Shown one piece after another: positions 1-8,327 of a DNA stretch of 64,000 bases. The stretch is taken from assembly GCF_004458765.1 (NCBI RefSeq), contig NZ_SPJX01000187.1, positions 1 through 64,000 of the forward strand, read 5' to 3'. Source of the stretch: Microvirga pakistanensis (GTDB taxonomy: Bacteria; Pseudomonadota; Alphaproteobacteria; Rhizobiales; Beijerinckiaceae). Under the pieces are notes generated by a model, which was not told the origin of the DNA, searched no databases, and was given only the letters and a program-made list of their open reading frames with translations. The translations under genes and the position numbers were made by a program. Position 1 is the first letter of the stretch. Every line of letters begins with the position of its first letter.

Positions 1-1
1 G

Positions 2-130
2 GGCGTGCGCTTCCAGATCAACGCCCAGAACTGCGTGCACTGCAAGACCTGCGACATCAAGGATCCCAACCAGAACATCACCTGGACCACCCCCGAGGGC
101 GGCGGCGGGCCGAACTACGTCAATATGTGA
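2..130 (+). CDS. Electron transfer flavoprotein-ubiquinone oxidoreductase, C-terminal end (5' partial)
   Basis: Only the last 42 codons lie in the window. They read as the iron-sulfur tail of ETF-QO: a [12 protein letters not shown] motif (three cysteines of the [4Fe-4S] site), PNQNITW, and a GGGGPNY-type end, which is the usual C-terminus of this family. The enzyme passes electrons from acyl-CoA dehydrogenases, via ETF, to ubiquinone at the inner membrane. That fits the acyl-CoA dehydrogenase gene at 24 kb, though the two are not linked. The fourth cysteine and the FAD domain lie outside the window. Confidence 0.9.
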   Translation, partial: GVRFQINAQNCVHCKTCDIKDPNQNITWTTPEGGGGPNYVNM

Positions 131-144
131 GACGAGCCGTCCCA

Positions 145-236
145 GGACCCGGGGATCTCCGTCTTTGCCCCGGCGGCGCTCAAGACGTGGATGGCCGTGA
201 CTGATTCCCGGATCCAGTCCGGGGACGGCCATGACG
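145..236. repeat. Dispersed palindromic element, family A (copy 1)
   Basis: Two GC-rich palindromic halves face each other. The right half runs from AAGACGTGGATGGCC to GGCCATGACG, with a CCCGGATCCAGTCCGGGG core. The same AAGACGTGG...CATGACG architecture recurs at least nine more times in this window, always between genes. The rest of the 131-440 gap shows no gene or RNA that I can support; it must hold the promoter of the TPR gene. Confidence 0.7.
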
Positions 237-440
237 AGGAGGGGCGTCTCCGTATCAGGCGGCCGAGCCCTGCCATGAGGAAGCCGGGAGCATGGCCGCC
301 TCGCCCCATTTTCTCCCCTCAGGCGGCTTTTAGGCTCCCAGCGTCAATCTCCCCCCTTGCGACCGCTCCGGGGACACGCCATTCTCCGGCCTGATTTGGC
401 GCACATCTCCCTACATCCTGTTCCCGAGATGTCGCGATGA

Positions 441-2246
441 TTGGAGCCGCGCTTCGTGCCAACATTCAAATTGTCTTTGACCCGCAAGGGTTTGCCCGTG
501 CTCGTGTTGATGGCGGCCGGCCTTCTGGGCTCACCGGCCCTGGCGGTCAACGGAGACCCGAATGACGCCCTGATGCCCGCTCAGAGCCTCGAGGGCAACT
601 TCCTCTCGGCCTATGTGGCAGGCTCCGCCCGCGACACGGAAGCCGCTTCGCTGTATTTCCGCGAGGCCATCCAGGCCGATCCCGGCAACCAGGAGCTTCT
701 GGAGCGCGGCTTCGTGGCGTTCCTCGGCAACGGCTCGATGCAGGAGGCCTACCGGGCGGCCGAACGCCTGTCCAAGCGCGACCAGTCCAACAACCTGGCC
801 CAGTTCGCCCTCGCGGTCCGCTCTCTCAAGGGGGAGAAATACGCCGATGCCCGCGCCCGTCTCTCCAAGGGCGCGCGGGGCCGCCAGGCCGACCTCACCG
901 CAACGCTTCTGACGGCCTGGGCCCACGCGGGCTCGAAGGACGGCAAGCAGGCGCTGGCGACCGTCGACAAGCTCAAGAGCGAGCGCGCCTTCAATCAGTT
1001 CCGGGAATATCATGCCGCGCTGATCGCCGACGTGGTCGGCAACGTCAAAGAGGCGGAGGCGCGTTTCAAGGCCGCCTATGAGGGCGAGAAGAACACCCTG
1101 CAGGTGGTGGACGCCTATGGCCGGTTCCTGGCCAAGCGCGGCAGGAAGAACGAGGCGATCGCCGTCTACAAGGCCTTCGATGAACTCGCCCCGCGCCATC
1201 CCATCGTCAGGGCGGCCATGACGGCGCTGGAGCAGGACAAGCCCCTCATGCCGCTCGTCACCAACGCGCAGGACGGCGCCGCCGAACTGCTCTACGGGCT
1301 CGGCGTGGTGGGCAATACCCAGGGCGACGAGCTGACGGCCATCATCTATCTCCAGCTCGCGCTCGACCTGAAGCCGGATCATCCGCTGGCGCTCATCACC
1401 CTCGGCGACGTCTATGAGCGCCTCAAGCAGTACGAGCAGGCCAACGCGAAGTTCGACCGCGTTCCGAAGGACTCGCCCGTCCGCACCAGCGCCGATATCG
1501 CCATCGGCCAGAACTACGAGCAGATGGGTCGCGGCGAGGAGGCCATGGCCTATCTCGACAAGCTCATGAAGGAGCGCCCCGACGACGTGGAGGTCGTCAT
1601 GGCCCTCGGCAACGTGCAGCGTTCGCGCAAGAAGTTCGCGGAAGCCGCCGAGACCTATGGCCGGGCCATCCAACTCGTCGGCACGCCCCAGCGCGGCCAC
1701 TGGATCCTCTTCTTCTATCGCGGCACGTCCTATGAGCGGGCCAAGCAGTGGGACAAGGCGGAGGCGGATCTCAAGAAGGCGCTCGAACTGGTGCCCGACA
1801 GCCTCCCGGCCGGCAAGGCGCAGGTGATGAACTATCTCGCCTATTCCTGGGTCGACCGGAACGAGAATATCGACGAAGCCTTCAAGATGCTCACGAAGGC
1901 CGTGGAACTCGCGCCGCGCGACGGCATGATCATCGATTCCCTCGGCTGGGCCTATTACCGCATGGGCCGCTACGAGGACGCCGTGCGCGAGCTCGAAAAG
2001 GCCGTGGAGCTGAAGGCCGGAGACCCGACGATCAACGATCACCTGGGCGACGCCTACTGGAAGGTAGGCCGCAAGCTCGAGGCGAAGTTCCAGTGGGACC
2101 ACGCCAAGGCGTCGAACCCCGAGCCGGAGGATCTGGTGAAGATCCTCAAGAAGATCGACAACGGCCTGGAGGAGGAGCCGAACCCCACGGCCGCCGACAG
2201 CACGCCGGCTCCCGCGCCGGCTCCCGTGCCCCAGAGCGGCGGCTGA
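441..2246 (+). CDS. Exported tetratricopeptide-repeat protein
   Basis: This 601-residue protein has a hydrophobic export signal at about residues 15-36 ([18 protein letters not shown]) followed by TPR-like helical pairs over nearly its whole length. Recognisable repeats include [45 protein letters not shown] and [19 protein letters not shown]. The tail is Ala/Pro rich. It is probably a periplasmic or outer-membrane-associated scaffold; no enzymatic motif is visible. The start at 441 is TTG; a GTG at 456 is equally possible and leaves the signal intact. It lies just upstream of ispE, with a dispersed palindrome between them. Confidence 0.88.
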   Translation: MEPRFVPTFKLSLTRKGLPVLVLMAAGLLGSPALAVNGDPNDALMPAQSLEGNFLSAYVAGSARDTEAASLYFREAIQADPGNQELLERGFVAFLGNGSMQEAYRAAERLSKRDQSNNLAQFALAVRSLKGEKYADARARLSKGARGRQADLTATLLTAWAHAGSKDGKQALATVDKLKSERAFNQFREYHAALIADVVGNVKEAEARFKAAYEGEKNTLQVVDAYGRFLAKRGRKNEAIAVYKAFDELAPRHPIVRAAMTALEQDKPLMPLVTNAQDGAAELLYGLGVVGNTQGDELTAIIYLQLALDLKPDHPLALITLGDVYERLKQYEQANAKFDRVPKDSPVRTSADIAIGQNYEQMGRGEEAMAYLDKLMKERPDDVEVVMALGNVQRSRKKFAEAAETYGRAIQLVGTPQRGHWILFFYRGTSYERAKQWDKAEADLKKALELVPDSLPAGKAQVMNYLAYSWVDRNENIDEAFKMLTKAVELAPRDGMIIDSLGWAYYRMGRYEDAVRELEKAVELKAGDPTINDHLGDAYWKVGRKLEAKFQWDHAKASNPEPEDLVKILKKIDNGLEEEPNPTAADSTPAPAPAPVPQSGG

Positions 2247-2275
2247 TCCCAGATCCGCGAAAAACGCATTGTCTT

Positions 2276-2303
2276 CGTCATGGCCGGGCTCGTCCCGGCC
2301 ATT
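2276..2303. repeat. Dispersed palindromic element, family A (half copy)
   Basis: A single hairpin reading CGTCATGGCCGGG, a short loop, then CCCGGCCAT, between the TPR gene and ispE. It matches the left half of the longer family A elements. It has no T-run, so I do not call it a terminator. Confidence 0.65.
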
Positions 2304-2382
2304 TCTTCTGGAAGGCGCGGGCTCGGGCCCGGGAAGGGGATATGTCTTCCCATCCCGTCGTCTCTGGGGCATGGGAAAAAGC

Positions 2383-3255
2383 ATGACGCAGCCTCTCGCC
2401 ACCCGCGCCCCCGCCAAGATCAACCTGACGCTCCACGTGCTCGGGCGACGTGACGACGGCTACCACGACCTGGAAAGCCTCGTGGCGTTCGCCGAGGTGA
2501 GCGACGATCTGCGGATCGTGCCGGGGCCGCGTCTTTGCCTCGAGGTCAGCGGCCCGACGGCGGCCCTCGCCGGACAGGGCGCGGACAATCTCGTGCTGAA
2601 AGCGGCGTGCCTTCTCGCGGAGCGCGTCGAGGGGCTGAAAGTCGGCGCCTTCCATCTGGTCAAGCGCCTCCCCGTTGCGGCGGGCATCGGCGGGGGATCG
2701 TCGGACGCGGCGGCGGCTCTGAGACTGCTGGCTTTCCTCAACGACATGCCGCTGTCGCATCCTGCCCTTCTTGATGCGGCACGCCTCGCGGGGGCGGACG
2801 TGCCCGTCTGTCTCGAACCTCGGGCCCGGATGATGCGCGGCGCGGGAGAGGATCTCGGGCCGGCTCTGCCGCTGCCGCCGCTCTTCGCCGTGCTGGTCAA
2901 TCCCCGCGTGCCGGTCGAGACGCCCTCGGTGTTCCGGGCGCTCGGATTGCAGCCGGGGCAATCCCTGGACGGCGGGGCGCATCCTGCGGTGGAGGCGGAT
3001 TCCGTCGATTCCCTGCTGGGGAACCTGAAGGCTGCGCGCAACGATCTCGAACAGGCGGCTCTCAGGGTTCAGCCGGTAATCGGGGGGGCGCTTGACCTCG
3101 TCGCCCGCACCGGGGGCTGCCGCCTCGCCCGCATGTCGGGATCGGGCGCGACGGTGTTCGGGCTGTATGAGGATTCCCGAGGCGCGGCGGAGGCCGCTCG
3201 CTCTGTTCTCGCCCACAGGCCTGACTGGTGGGTGGAGGCGACGAGCCTCCGTTGA
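2383..3255 (+). CDS. ispE: 4-diphosphocytidyl-2-C-methyl-D-erythritol kinase
   Basis: IspE phosphorylates CDP-methylerythritol in the MEP isoprenoid pathway. The protein (290 residues) opens with [22 protein letters not shown], typical of the family, and carries the GHMP-kinase ATP loop [18 protein letters not shown] and the late motif [11 protein letters not shown] chose the ATG at 2383 because it sits just before the conserved APAKINL. An in-frame ATG at 2371 would add four residues, and longer upstream starts run through a dispersed palindrome. dxs and ispB of the same metabolic route are also in this window. Confidence 0.95.
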   Translation: MTQPLATRAPAKINLTLHVLGRRDDGYHDLESLVAFAEVSDDLRIVPGPRLCLEVSGPTAALAGQGADNLVLKAACLLAERVEGLKVGAFHLVKRLPVAAGIGGGSSDAAAALRLLAFLNDMPLSHPALLDAARLAGADVPVCLEPRARMMRGAGEDLGPALPLPPLFAVLVNPRVPVETPSVFRALGLQPGQSLDGGAHPAVEADSVDSLLGNLKAARNDLEQAALRVQPVIGGALDLVARTGGCRLARMSGSGATVFGLYEDSRGAAEAARSVLAHRPDWWVEATSLR

Positions 3256-3281
3256 GCCTTGCCCCGATGCCACCGCTCAGC

Positions 3282-3317
3282 CGTCATCCCCGGGCTTGAC
3301 CCGGGGATCCACGTCTT
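3282..3317. repeat. Dispersed palindromic element, family A (half copy)
   Basis: CGTCATCCCCGGG, a TTGA loop, then CCCGGGGATCCACGTCTT. It lies between the convergent ispE and metQ genes. Confidence 0.65.
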
Positions 3318-3349
3318 GGGGAGATGATCAGTGGCTTTGCAACGGCGGC

Positions 3350-4159
3350 TTACCAGGCCGGGATGATGGCGCCCTTGAAGCGCTCATCGAGGAACTTCGC
3401 CACTTCGGGAGATTGATAGGATTCCACGAAGGTCTTGATCTCCGGGCGGTTCTCGTCGCCCTGGCGGGCCGCGACGAAGTTCGCGTAAGGATTGCCCTCG
3501 CGCTTCTCGACCGCGATCGTGTCCTTGCGGATGTCGAGGCCGGCGTTGAGGGCATGATCGGTGTTGATCACCGCCGCATCGAGGTCGGGCAGGGCGCGGG
3601 GCAGCTGCGCGGCGTCGAGCTCGGAGAACTGGATGCTCTTCGGGTTCTCGGCGATGTCGAGCAGGCTCGGCGATAGGCCCTGGCCTTCCTTGATCTTGAT
3701 CACGCCCTGCTGGGCCAGAAGGTTGAGCGCCCGGCCGCCGTTGCTCGGATCGTTCGGGATGCCGATCTTGGCGCCCTTCGGCAGCTCGGCGACGGATTTC
3801 ACCTTGGTCGAGTAGAGACCGATCGGCTGCACGAAGGTGAAGCCGACGGGCACGATCCGGTAGCCCCGCGCCGCGATCTGCGCGTCGAGATAGGGCTTGT
3901 GCTGGAAGGCGTTGGCGTCGAGGTCCTTGCGCTCCAGCGCCTCGTTCACGAGGGCATAATCGGAGAAGGGGACGAGCTCGACATTGAGGCCCTTGGAGGC
4001 GGCCACCTTCTTGACGACCTGCGCCACCTCTTCCTCGGCGCCGGACATGACCCCGACCTTGATGCTCTTCTGCTGGGCGGCCGCGGGCAGCGCCGCTGCG
4101 AGAGCGGCTCCGAGGGCGAAGGTCGCGGACAGAATCGTGCGACGGGTGAAAACGGACAT
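3350..4159 (-). CDS. metQ: Methionine ABC transporter substrate-binding protein (NlpA/MetQ family)
   Basis: A 269-residue periplasmic binding protein for D/L-methionine. Residues 1-28 form an export signal with a twin arginine (TRRTIL) ending in an AAA site; there is no lipobox cysteine, so it is predicted to be soluble rather than a lipoprotein. Family marks include IKVGVMSGAEEEV, the NAFQHKPYLD segment, GLYSTKVKSVAELPKGAKIGIPND and AVINTDHALNAGLD. The ATPase and permease (metN, metI) are not adjacent. The gene is preceded by a SAM-II riboswitch and a short leader ORF, which supports a methionine-related role. An AAAGG ribosome site lies about 7 nt before the ATG. Confidence 0.92.
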   Translation of the reverse strand: MSVFTRRTILSATFALGAALAAALPAAAQQKSIKVGVMSGAEEEVAQVVKKVAASKGLNVELVPFSDYALVNEALERKDLDANAFQHKPYLDAQIAARGYRIVPVGFTFVQPIGLYSTKVKSVAELPKGAKIGIPNDPSNGGRALNLLAQQGVIKIKEGQGLSPSLLDIAENPKSIQFSELDAAQLPRALPDLDAAVINTDHALNAGLDIRKDTIAVEKREGNPYANFVAARQGDENRPEIKTFVESYQSPEVAKFLDERFKGAIIPAW

Positions 4160-4188
4160 GGGAGTACCTTTCGGGCAGAATGCGTCTG

Positions 4189-4205
4189 GGCTTCAACACG
4201 AAGCC
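4189..4205 (-). other. Small hairpin in the metQ leader
   Basis: GGCTTC and GAAGCC pair perfectly across a 5-nt loop, between the leader ORF and the metQ ribosome site. It could affect the leader mRNA; no role is shown. Confidence 0.35.
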
Positions 4206-4236
4206 GGACATGTGGTTCGAGGGGATGGACGAACGA

Positions 4237-4320
4237 TCAGGCCGTGAAGCGGCAACAGCGCTCAGCCAGGGCGGGCTGAGGGCGCGGCATGGATGCCGGC
4301 ATGCGGATGGGGCGCGTCAT
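4237..4320 (-). CDS. 27-codon leader ORF between SAM-II riboswitch and metQ
   Basis: An ATG-to-TGA frame of 27 codons lies directly after the riboswitch and 77 nt before metQ. It is preceded by GAGGA at a spacing of about 10 nt. The peptide has three methionines (positions 1, 7, 11), is rich in Pro and Arg, and ends ERCCRFTA with two adjacent cysteine codons. It is too short to compare with a family by eye. The placement suggests a regulatory leader peptide or a coupled translation start; a chance frame in GC-rich DNA remains possible. Confidence 0.45.
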   Translation of the reverse strand: MTRPIRMPASMPRPQPALAERCCRFTA

Positions 4321-4331
4321 GGCCAGTCGTT

Positions 4332-4364
4332 CCTCGTGAACCACGAGGCGGAAGCCGCTCGTGG
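4332..4364 (-). promoter_or_regulatory. Mutually exclusive hairpins after the SAM-II aptamer
   Basis: In the minus-strand RNA, CCACGAG (4364-4358) can pair with CTCGTGG (4347-4341). The latter segment can instead pair, as CCTCGTG (4348-4342), with CACGAGG (4338-4332) across a 3-nt loop. The second hairpin buries the GAGGA ribosome site of the 27-codon ORF. The 5' arm of the first hairpin touches the 3' end of the riboswitch. This looks like an expression platform; the direction of control is inference. Confidence 0.6.
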
Positions 4365-4417
4365 CGCTTTAGCCTTTGATCACGCGGGGCAAGCTGCTCG
4401 TCTCAAATCGCCGCGGC
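4363..4417 (-). ncRNA. SAM-II riboswitch aptamer
   Basis: Read on the minus strand, this region has the layout of the alphaproteobacterial SAM-II class. A 5' CGCGG arm is followed by CGATTTGA; the loop contains GCAGCTTGC; the returning arm CCGCG continues as CGCGTGATCAAA and then GGCTAAAGC. These blocks match, by memory, the known SAM-II sequence (GAUUUAA, GCGCGUGAUAAA, GCUAAA) in order and spacing. Upstream is a good promoter and downstream is metQ. SAM-II usually represses methionine genes when S-adenosylmethionine is high. Confidence 0.85.
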
Positions 4418-4450
4418 TCCGAAGCGGTGGGCCGCTCCGGAACAGAGGTG

Positions 4451-4478
4451 TTTTTATCGCGACTGATTTTTATGTCAA
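4451..4478 (-). promoter_or_regulatory. Sigma-70-type promoter for the SAM-II/metQ transcript
   Basis: On the minus strand TTGACA (4478-4473) is followed after 16 nt by TAAAAA (4456-4451), in a locally AT-rich stretch. Transcription would begin near 4444, about 27 nt before the riboswitch and about 285 nt before metQ. Confidence 0.6.
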
Positions 4479-4517
4479 CCGAATTGTTCTGTAAAAAGAA
4501 CAGACCTGCCATGCAGC

Positions 4518-5537
4518 TCAGTAAGCTCGGGCGATGCAGAACTCGACGGCGTCCAAAAGAGCCTGCTTCATGGGACTCGACGGGAAGAGAGCGAGCGCGT
4601 CGCGGGCCATGAAGCCGTAATGGCGCGCGCGCTCCACCGTGTCCTCCAGCGCCCTGTGGCGACGCATGATCGCGACGGCCTGTTCGAGATCGCCGTCCCC
4701 GATCTCGCCGTGTTCGAGCACGCGCTTCCAGAACGCGCGCTCGTCCACCGACCCGCGGCGGAAGGAGAGGACGACCGGGAGCGTGATCTTCCCCTCGCGG
4801 AAATCGTCGCCCACGTTCTTGCCGAGGATCGCGGCCTTGCCGCCGTAATCCAGGGCGTCGTCCACGAGCTGGAAGGCGATGCCGAGATTCATGCCGTAGG
4901 AGCGGCAGGCGGCCTGCTCGGCCTTGGGGCGATTGGCGATCACGGGACCGACCTCGCAGGCGGCGGCGAAGAGCTCCGCCGTCTTGCCGCGGATCACGGC
5001 GAGGTATTCGTCCTCCGTGGTCTCGGTGTTCTTGGCGGCGGCGAGCTGCATCACCTCGCCCTCTGCGATCACGGTCGCGGCGGCCGAGAGAATGTCGAGG
5101 GCGCGCAGGGAGCCCACTTCCACCATCATGCGGAAGGCCTGGCCCAGCAGGAAGTCGCCCACGAGCACGCTCGCCTCGTTGCCCCATTTGATGCGGGCGG
5201 CGATCTTGCCCCGGCGCATGTCGCTCTCGTCCACCACGTCGTCGTGGAGCAGGGTGGCCGTGTGCATGAACTCGACGGCGGCCGCGAGCTTCACGTGCCC
5301 GTCGCCCTCGTAGCCCGACAGGCCCGCGGTCGCGAGGGTGAGCATGGGGCGCAGGCGCTTGCCGCCGGAGGAGATGAGGTGGTTGGCAACCTCCGGGATC
5401 ATGGTGACCTCGGATCCCGTGCGCGACAGAATCATCGCATTGACCCGCTGCATGTCGGCGGCCACAAGGGAGACGAGCTTCTCGATGCCCGCATTCTTTT
5501 CAGGATGCTTATCTTCGAAAGGAACGACGACGCCCAC
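4518..5537 (-). CDS. ispB: Long-chain polyprenyl diphosphate synthase
   Basis: A trans-prenyltransferase of 339 residues that extends farnesyl diphosphate to the side chain of ubiquinone, probably C40-C50. It has the GGKRLRPML motif (about 58-66), the first aspartate-rich motif LLHDDVVDESDMRRG (DDVVD at 99-103) and the second motif QLVDDALDYGG. The chain length of the product cannot be read from the sequence. The gene is divergent from the DUF2007-trmN6 pair across a 112-bp gap, an arrangement I know from related genomes. Confidence 0.93.
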   Translation of the reverse strand: MGVVVPFEDKHPEKNAGIEKLVSLVAADMQRVNAMILSRTGSEVTMIPEVANHLISSGGKRLRPMLTLATAGLSGYEGDGHVKLAAAVEFMHTATLLHDDVVDESDMRRGKIAARIKWGNEASVLVGDFLLGQAFRMMVEVGSLRALDILSAAATVIAEGEVMQLAAAKNTETTEDEYLAVIRGKTAELFAAACEVGPVIANRPKAEQAACRSYGMNLGIAFQLVDDALDYGGKAAILGKNVGDDFREGKITLPVVLSFRRGSVDERAFWKRVLEHGEIGDGDLEQAVAIMRRHRALEDTVERARHYGFMARDALALFPSSPMKQALLDAVEFCIARAY

Positions 5538-5649
5538 GTCTCAAACCCGGGTTGCCGGCCGGCATGGCCGGTAGGAATATCATTCACGGTGGCATGGCAT
5601 TTTCCATGCTGCAATGCAAACGCTTGCCGCACAGGAAGGTTGTCAGCCG

Positions 5650-5874
5650 ATGGTCGAAATCGTCCGCACGAACGATCTCGTGATGGTGGGCTTCCTACAA
5701 TCCTTATTGGAGAACGCCAATATCCCTGTTCTGGTGGCAGACATGCATATGAGCGCCCTGGAGGGCATGATCGGCGCCTTTCCCAGGCGGCTCCTCGTGC
5801 CCGACGACGATGCCGCCCAGGCCCGACGGCTGATCCGCGAGGCGGGGCTCGAAGGCGAACTGCGCGATGAGTGA
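5650..5874 (+). CDS. DUF2007 small protein
   Basis: A 74-residue protein starting MVEIVRTNDLVMVGFLQSLL and ending in a charged tail, with the DUF2007 look: two short strands, a helix, and FPRRLLVPDDDAAQARRL. The family is annotated as possible signal-transducing or protein-interaction domains; its function is not established. The start at 5650 matches the family N-terminus; an upstream in-frame ATG at 5614 adds 12 residues with no clear family match. The last codons overlap the next gene by 8 bp, so the two are translationally coupled. Confidence 0.82.
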   Translation: MVEIVRTNDLVMVGFLQSLLENANIPVLVADMHMSALEGMIGAFPRRLLVPDDDAAQARRLIREAGLEGELRDE

Positions 5875-6619
5875 CGCCCTCGGCGGGATCACGGACGATC
5901 GTCTGCTCGGCGGGCGTGTGCCGCTCGCGCAGCCGGCCCGGGGGCACCGGGCCGGAACCGACGCCGTGCTGCTCGCCGCCTCCGCTCCCGCGAAAGCCGG
6001 GGACAGGGTGCTCGACGTGGGCGCGTCCACCGGCGCGGTCGGCCTCATGGTGGCGGCCCGGCAGAAGGCTGTGCGTCTCGCTTTCGTGGAACGGGATCCG
6101 GACCTTGCCGCGCTGTGCCGCCGCAACTGCCGGCAGAACGGCCTCGAGGCCGAGATCTTCGTGACGGATGTCCTGGACAAGGCCGCCCGCCGGTCGGTGG
6201 GGCTCCTCCCGGAATCGGCCGACCTGGTGCTGAGCAACCCGCCTTTCCTGGAGGAGGGCCAGGCGCGGATCTCACCGGACGCGGGCCGCGCGGCGGCCCA
6301 TGCTCTTCCGGCGGGAGGGCTCCAGGCTTGGCTCAAGGCGTGCCTGAGCCTGCTCAGGCCCAAGGGCAGGCTCGTCCTCATCCACCGGGCCGACCGGCTG
6401 GCCGAGTGCCTGGAAGGGCTGAGCGGCCCTCTCGGAGATCTGAGCCTTCGCTTCGTGCATCCGAGCGCGGACAGGCCCGCCATCCGCGTCCTGCTCTCGG
6501 GCGTTAAGGGCAGCCGCGCCTCCTCGAAGATCCTGCCGCCGGTCATCCTCAACGGGCCGGACGGGCGCTTCACGCCGCAGGCGCAGGCCCTGCATCTGGG
6601 AGAGGCGGACCTCCTGTGA
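5867..6619 (+). CDS. TrmN6-like SAM-dependent methyltransferase
   Basis: A class I methyltransferase of 250 residues related to the tRNA1(Val) adenine-37 N6-methylase TrmN6/YfiC. It has the SAM-binding VLDVGASTGAVGLMVAAR motif (about 49-66), the acidic FVERDPDL motif and the amino-methylase signature SNPPF (about 123-127). The N-terminal DDRLLGGRVPLAQPARGHRAGTDAVLL segment also fits the family. The tRNA substrate is inferred from the family. The start overlaps the DUF2007 stop. Confidence 0.85.
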   Translation: MSDALGGITDDRLLGGRVPLAQPARGHRAGTDAVLLAASAPAKAGDRVLDVGASTGAVGLMVAARQKAVRLAFVERDPDLAALCRRNCRQNGLEAEIFVTDVLDKAARRSVGLLPESADLVLSNPPFLEEGQARISPDAGRAAAHALPAGGLQAWLKACLSLLRPKGRLVLIHRADRLAECLEGLSGPLGDLSLRFVHPSADRPAIRVLLSGVKGSRASSKILPPVILNGPDGRFTPQAQALHLGEADLL

Positions 6620-6621
6620 AA

Positions 6622-6643
6622 AAGGGCGCCTTTCGGCGCCCTT
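6622..6643 (-). terminator. Rho-independent terminator of the Tyr/Arg-rich protein gene
   Basis: A perfect 9-bp stem, AAGGGCGCC with GGCGCCCTT, around a 4-nt loop. On the minus strand it is followed by a U-run of five, as expected for termination of the gene ending at 6649. On the plus strand the T-run is poor. Confidence 0.8.
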
Positions 6644-6648
6644 CTCGA

Positions 6649-6978
6649 TCACCAGCGATAGCCGGGCCTGCGGACCGTGCGGCAGACCTCGATCGGGCGG
6701 CGGACCCAGCGGTAGCCGTTCCAGACCCGACGGCGCTCGACCCAGCAGCGGCGCACCGTGCGGACCGGGCGATAGATGGGAGCCGGACGGTAGTACCGGC
6801 GGCCGCGGTAATGCGGGCGGCCGTATTCATGGCGCACCACGATGGGGCCGGCACGGTATTCGACGGCGGGGCGGCGATAGCCATAGCCGTAATAGGGCTG
6901 AGCCTCCGCCTGCGGAGTCGGGAGACCGACCAAGCCGAGGGTGGCGATTCCCAAAAGACCGAAAAGCAACTTGCGCAT
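6649..6978 (-). CDS. Small secreted Tyr/Arg-rich protein
   Basis: A 109-residue protein with a signal peptide (MRKLLFGLLGIATLGLVGL...AEA, about 1-26). The mature part is dominated by Tyr and Arg: PYYGYGYRRP, HYRGRRYYRP, RRVWNGYRW. Two cysteines (CWVERR and EVCRTV) could form a disulfide. It resembles the small basic exported proteins common in Hyphomicrobiales; no function is known to me. It is a single gene with its own terminator. Confidence 0.8.
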   Translation of the reverse strand: MRKLLFGLLGIATLGLVGLPTPQAEAQPYYGYGYRRPAVEYRAGPIVVRHEYGRPHYRGRRYYRPAPIYRPVRTVRRCWVERRRVWNGYRWVRRPIEVCRTVRRPGYRW

Positions 6979-7140
6979 GCTATTCTCTCCTTGTCCGCTC
7001 GTGCCTCAGGCCCGAGGCGGCTGGTGGACGGTTAACGTTCATGCCTCTTCTGTAAGGCATCTTAACTGAACGAATGCCGAAGGTTTCCCTAACAGGATGT
7101 TCATCTTGGGAAGCTGCACCTCCCGCACTACATCTGAGCC

Positions 7141-8025
7141 ATGGCTCAGACATCTCTCTCCTCCCTGCTTCCGGCCCGCCTTCAGGTCCTCCTTCCAAGC
7201 CGCTATCGCAGCTATCGTCATCCCGTCGTTCCGACCCTGCGCCTGTCGGGCGCCATCGGCGCCGTCACGCCGCTCCGTTCGGGGTTGGCCATGTCCGGCG
7301 TGGCGCAGATGCTGGAGCGGGCGTTCTCCATGCCCGGCGCGAAGGCCGTGGCCATCGTGGTCAATTCGCCGGGCGGATCGGCCGCCCAGTCGCACCTGAT
7401 CTTCAAGCGCATCCGCAGCCTGGCGGAGGAAAAGAAGCTCCCGGTCTTCGCCTTCGTGGAGGATGCGGCGGCCTCCGGCGGCTACATGATCGCCTGCGCG
7501 GCCGACGAGATCTATGCGGACCCGGCCTCCATCGTGGGTTCCATCGGGGTGGTGTCGGCGGGCTTCGGCTTCCAGGAGCTGATCACCCGCCTCGGCGTGG
7601 AACGCCGGGTGCACACGGCCGGCAAGAACAAGGCCATGCTCGACCCCTTCAAGCCCGAAGACCCGGAGGACGTGGCGCGCCTCAAGGGCCTTCAGCGCAA
7701 GATCCACGACGTTTTCGTCGAGCTCGTTCGCAGCCGCCGGGGCGAGAAGCTCAACGATTCCTACGAGGATCTCTTCTCCGGCGCCTTCTGGGTCGGGGCG
7801 GAGGCGGTGGATCTCGGCCTCGTCGACGGCCTCGGCGACGTTCGCACCATCATGCGTCAGCGCTTCGGCGAAGACGTGCAGTTCCGCATGATCGAGCCCG
7901 CCCGCCCGCCGCTCCTGGCCCGGCTCATCGGGCGCCGCGCCGTGACCGGAGGCAGCCTCCTCGACCCCGCCGAGATCGTGGGGGCCCTGGAGGAGCGGGC
8001 CGCCTGGGCGAGGCTGGGGCTGTAG
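7141..8025 (+). CDS. S49 family serine protease (SppA/SohB-like)
   Basis: A 294-residue signal-peptide-peptidase-like enzyme. The N-terminal strand PTLRLSGAIGAV is followed by VNSPGGSAAQSHLI. The likely nucleophile is Ser112 in AASGGYMIACAADEI and the general base Lys164 in TAGKNKAMLDPF. Their spacing of 52 residues matches the Ser-Lys dyad of bacterial SppA. No clear transmembrane anchor precedes the domain. The gene sits between the trmN6-like gene and glyQ. Confidence 0.9.
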   Translation: MAQTSLSSLLPARLQVLLPSRYRSYRHPVVPTLRLSGAIGAVTPLRSGLAMSGVAQMLERAFSMPGAKAVAIVVNSPGGSAAQSHLIFKRIRSLAEEKKLPVFAFVEDAAASGGYMIACAADEIYADPASIVGSIGVVSAGFGFQELITRLGVERRVHTAGKNKAMLDPFKPEDPEDVARLKGLQRKIHDVFVELVRSRRGEKLNDSYEDLFSGAFWVGAEAVDLGLVDGLGDVRTIMRQRFGEDVQFRMIEPARPPLLARLIGRRAVTGGSLLDPAEIVGALEERAAWARLGL

Positions 8026-8085
8026 GGATTTCGTCATCGGCGGCTTTCCGCGAGACCGAGAACGGGATCTGCTCCCATGCACCCC

Positions 8086-8179
8086 GTCATGGATTCCTTT
8101 CCCCTCCGCTTCGCTCTGGCCGGGAATGACAACGAGGGTGTCATCCCCGGCGAGCCGAAGGCGAGGGAAGGGGATCCAC
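8086..8179. repeat. Dispersed intergenic repeat, family B
   Basis: An imperfect inverted repeat: GTCATGGATTCCTTTCCCCTC faces GAGGGAAGGGGATCCAC, with GGCCGGGAATGAC and GTCATCCCCGGCGAG between them. The wider gap 8026-8327 holds further GGGAATGAC and CGTCATCCC fragments, and I see no gene in it. It must carry the glyQS promoter. Confidence 0.55.
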
Positions 8180-8327
8180 CCACACGCTCTGGCTGATGGC
8201 TTCCTTACCCCTGCGAGGGCTCCGTTCTCCCCGGGGCAGGGAATGACACCGAGCGCACCCTGCGCTTGACTTCAAGCGCCCGTCATCCCAAGGGTTCGCC
8301 TGACATTTTCAAGACCGGACGCCATTT

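Noticed and set aside
2276..2303. Rho-independent terminator after the TPR gene
   Set aside because: The hairpin belongs to the dispersed family A and has no T-run.
531..2423. Antisense open frame across the TPR gene
   Set aside because: The regular pattern comes from the TPR repeats on the plus strand.
4211..4384. Longer metQ-overlapping frame starting at 4211
   Set aside because: It is out of frame with metQ, Arg-rich, and lacks any domain; metQ itself is clear.
8026..8327. Regulatory RNA (T-box or glycine riboswitch) upstream of glyQ
   Set aside because: The gap is filled with dispersed repeat sequence; I see no T-box or tandem glycine aptamer motif, and T-boxes are not expected in this group.
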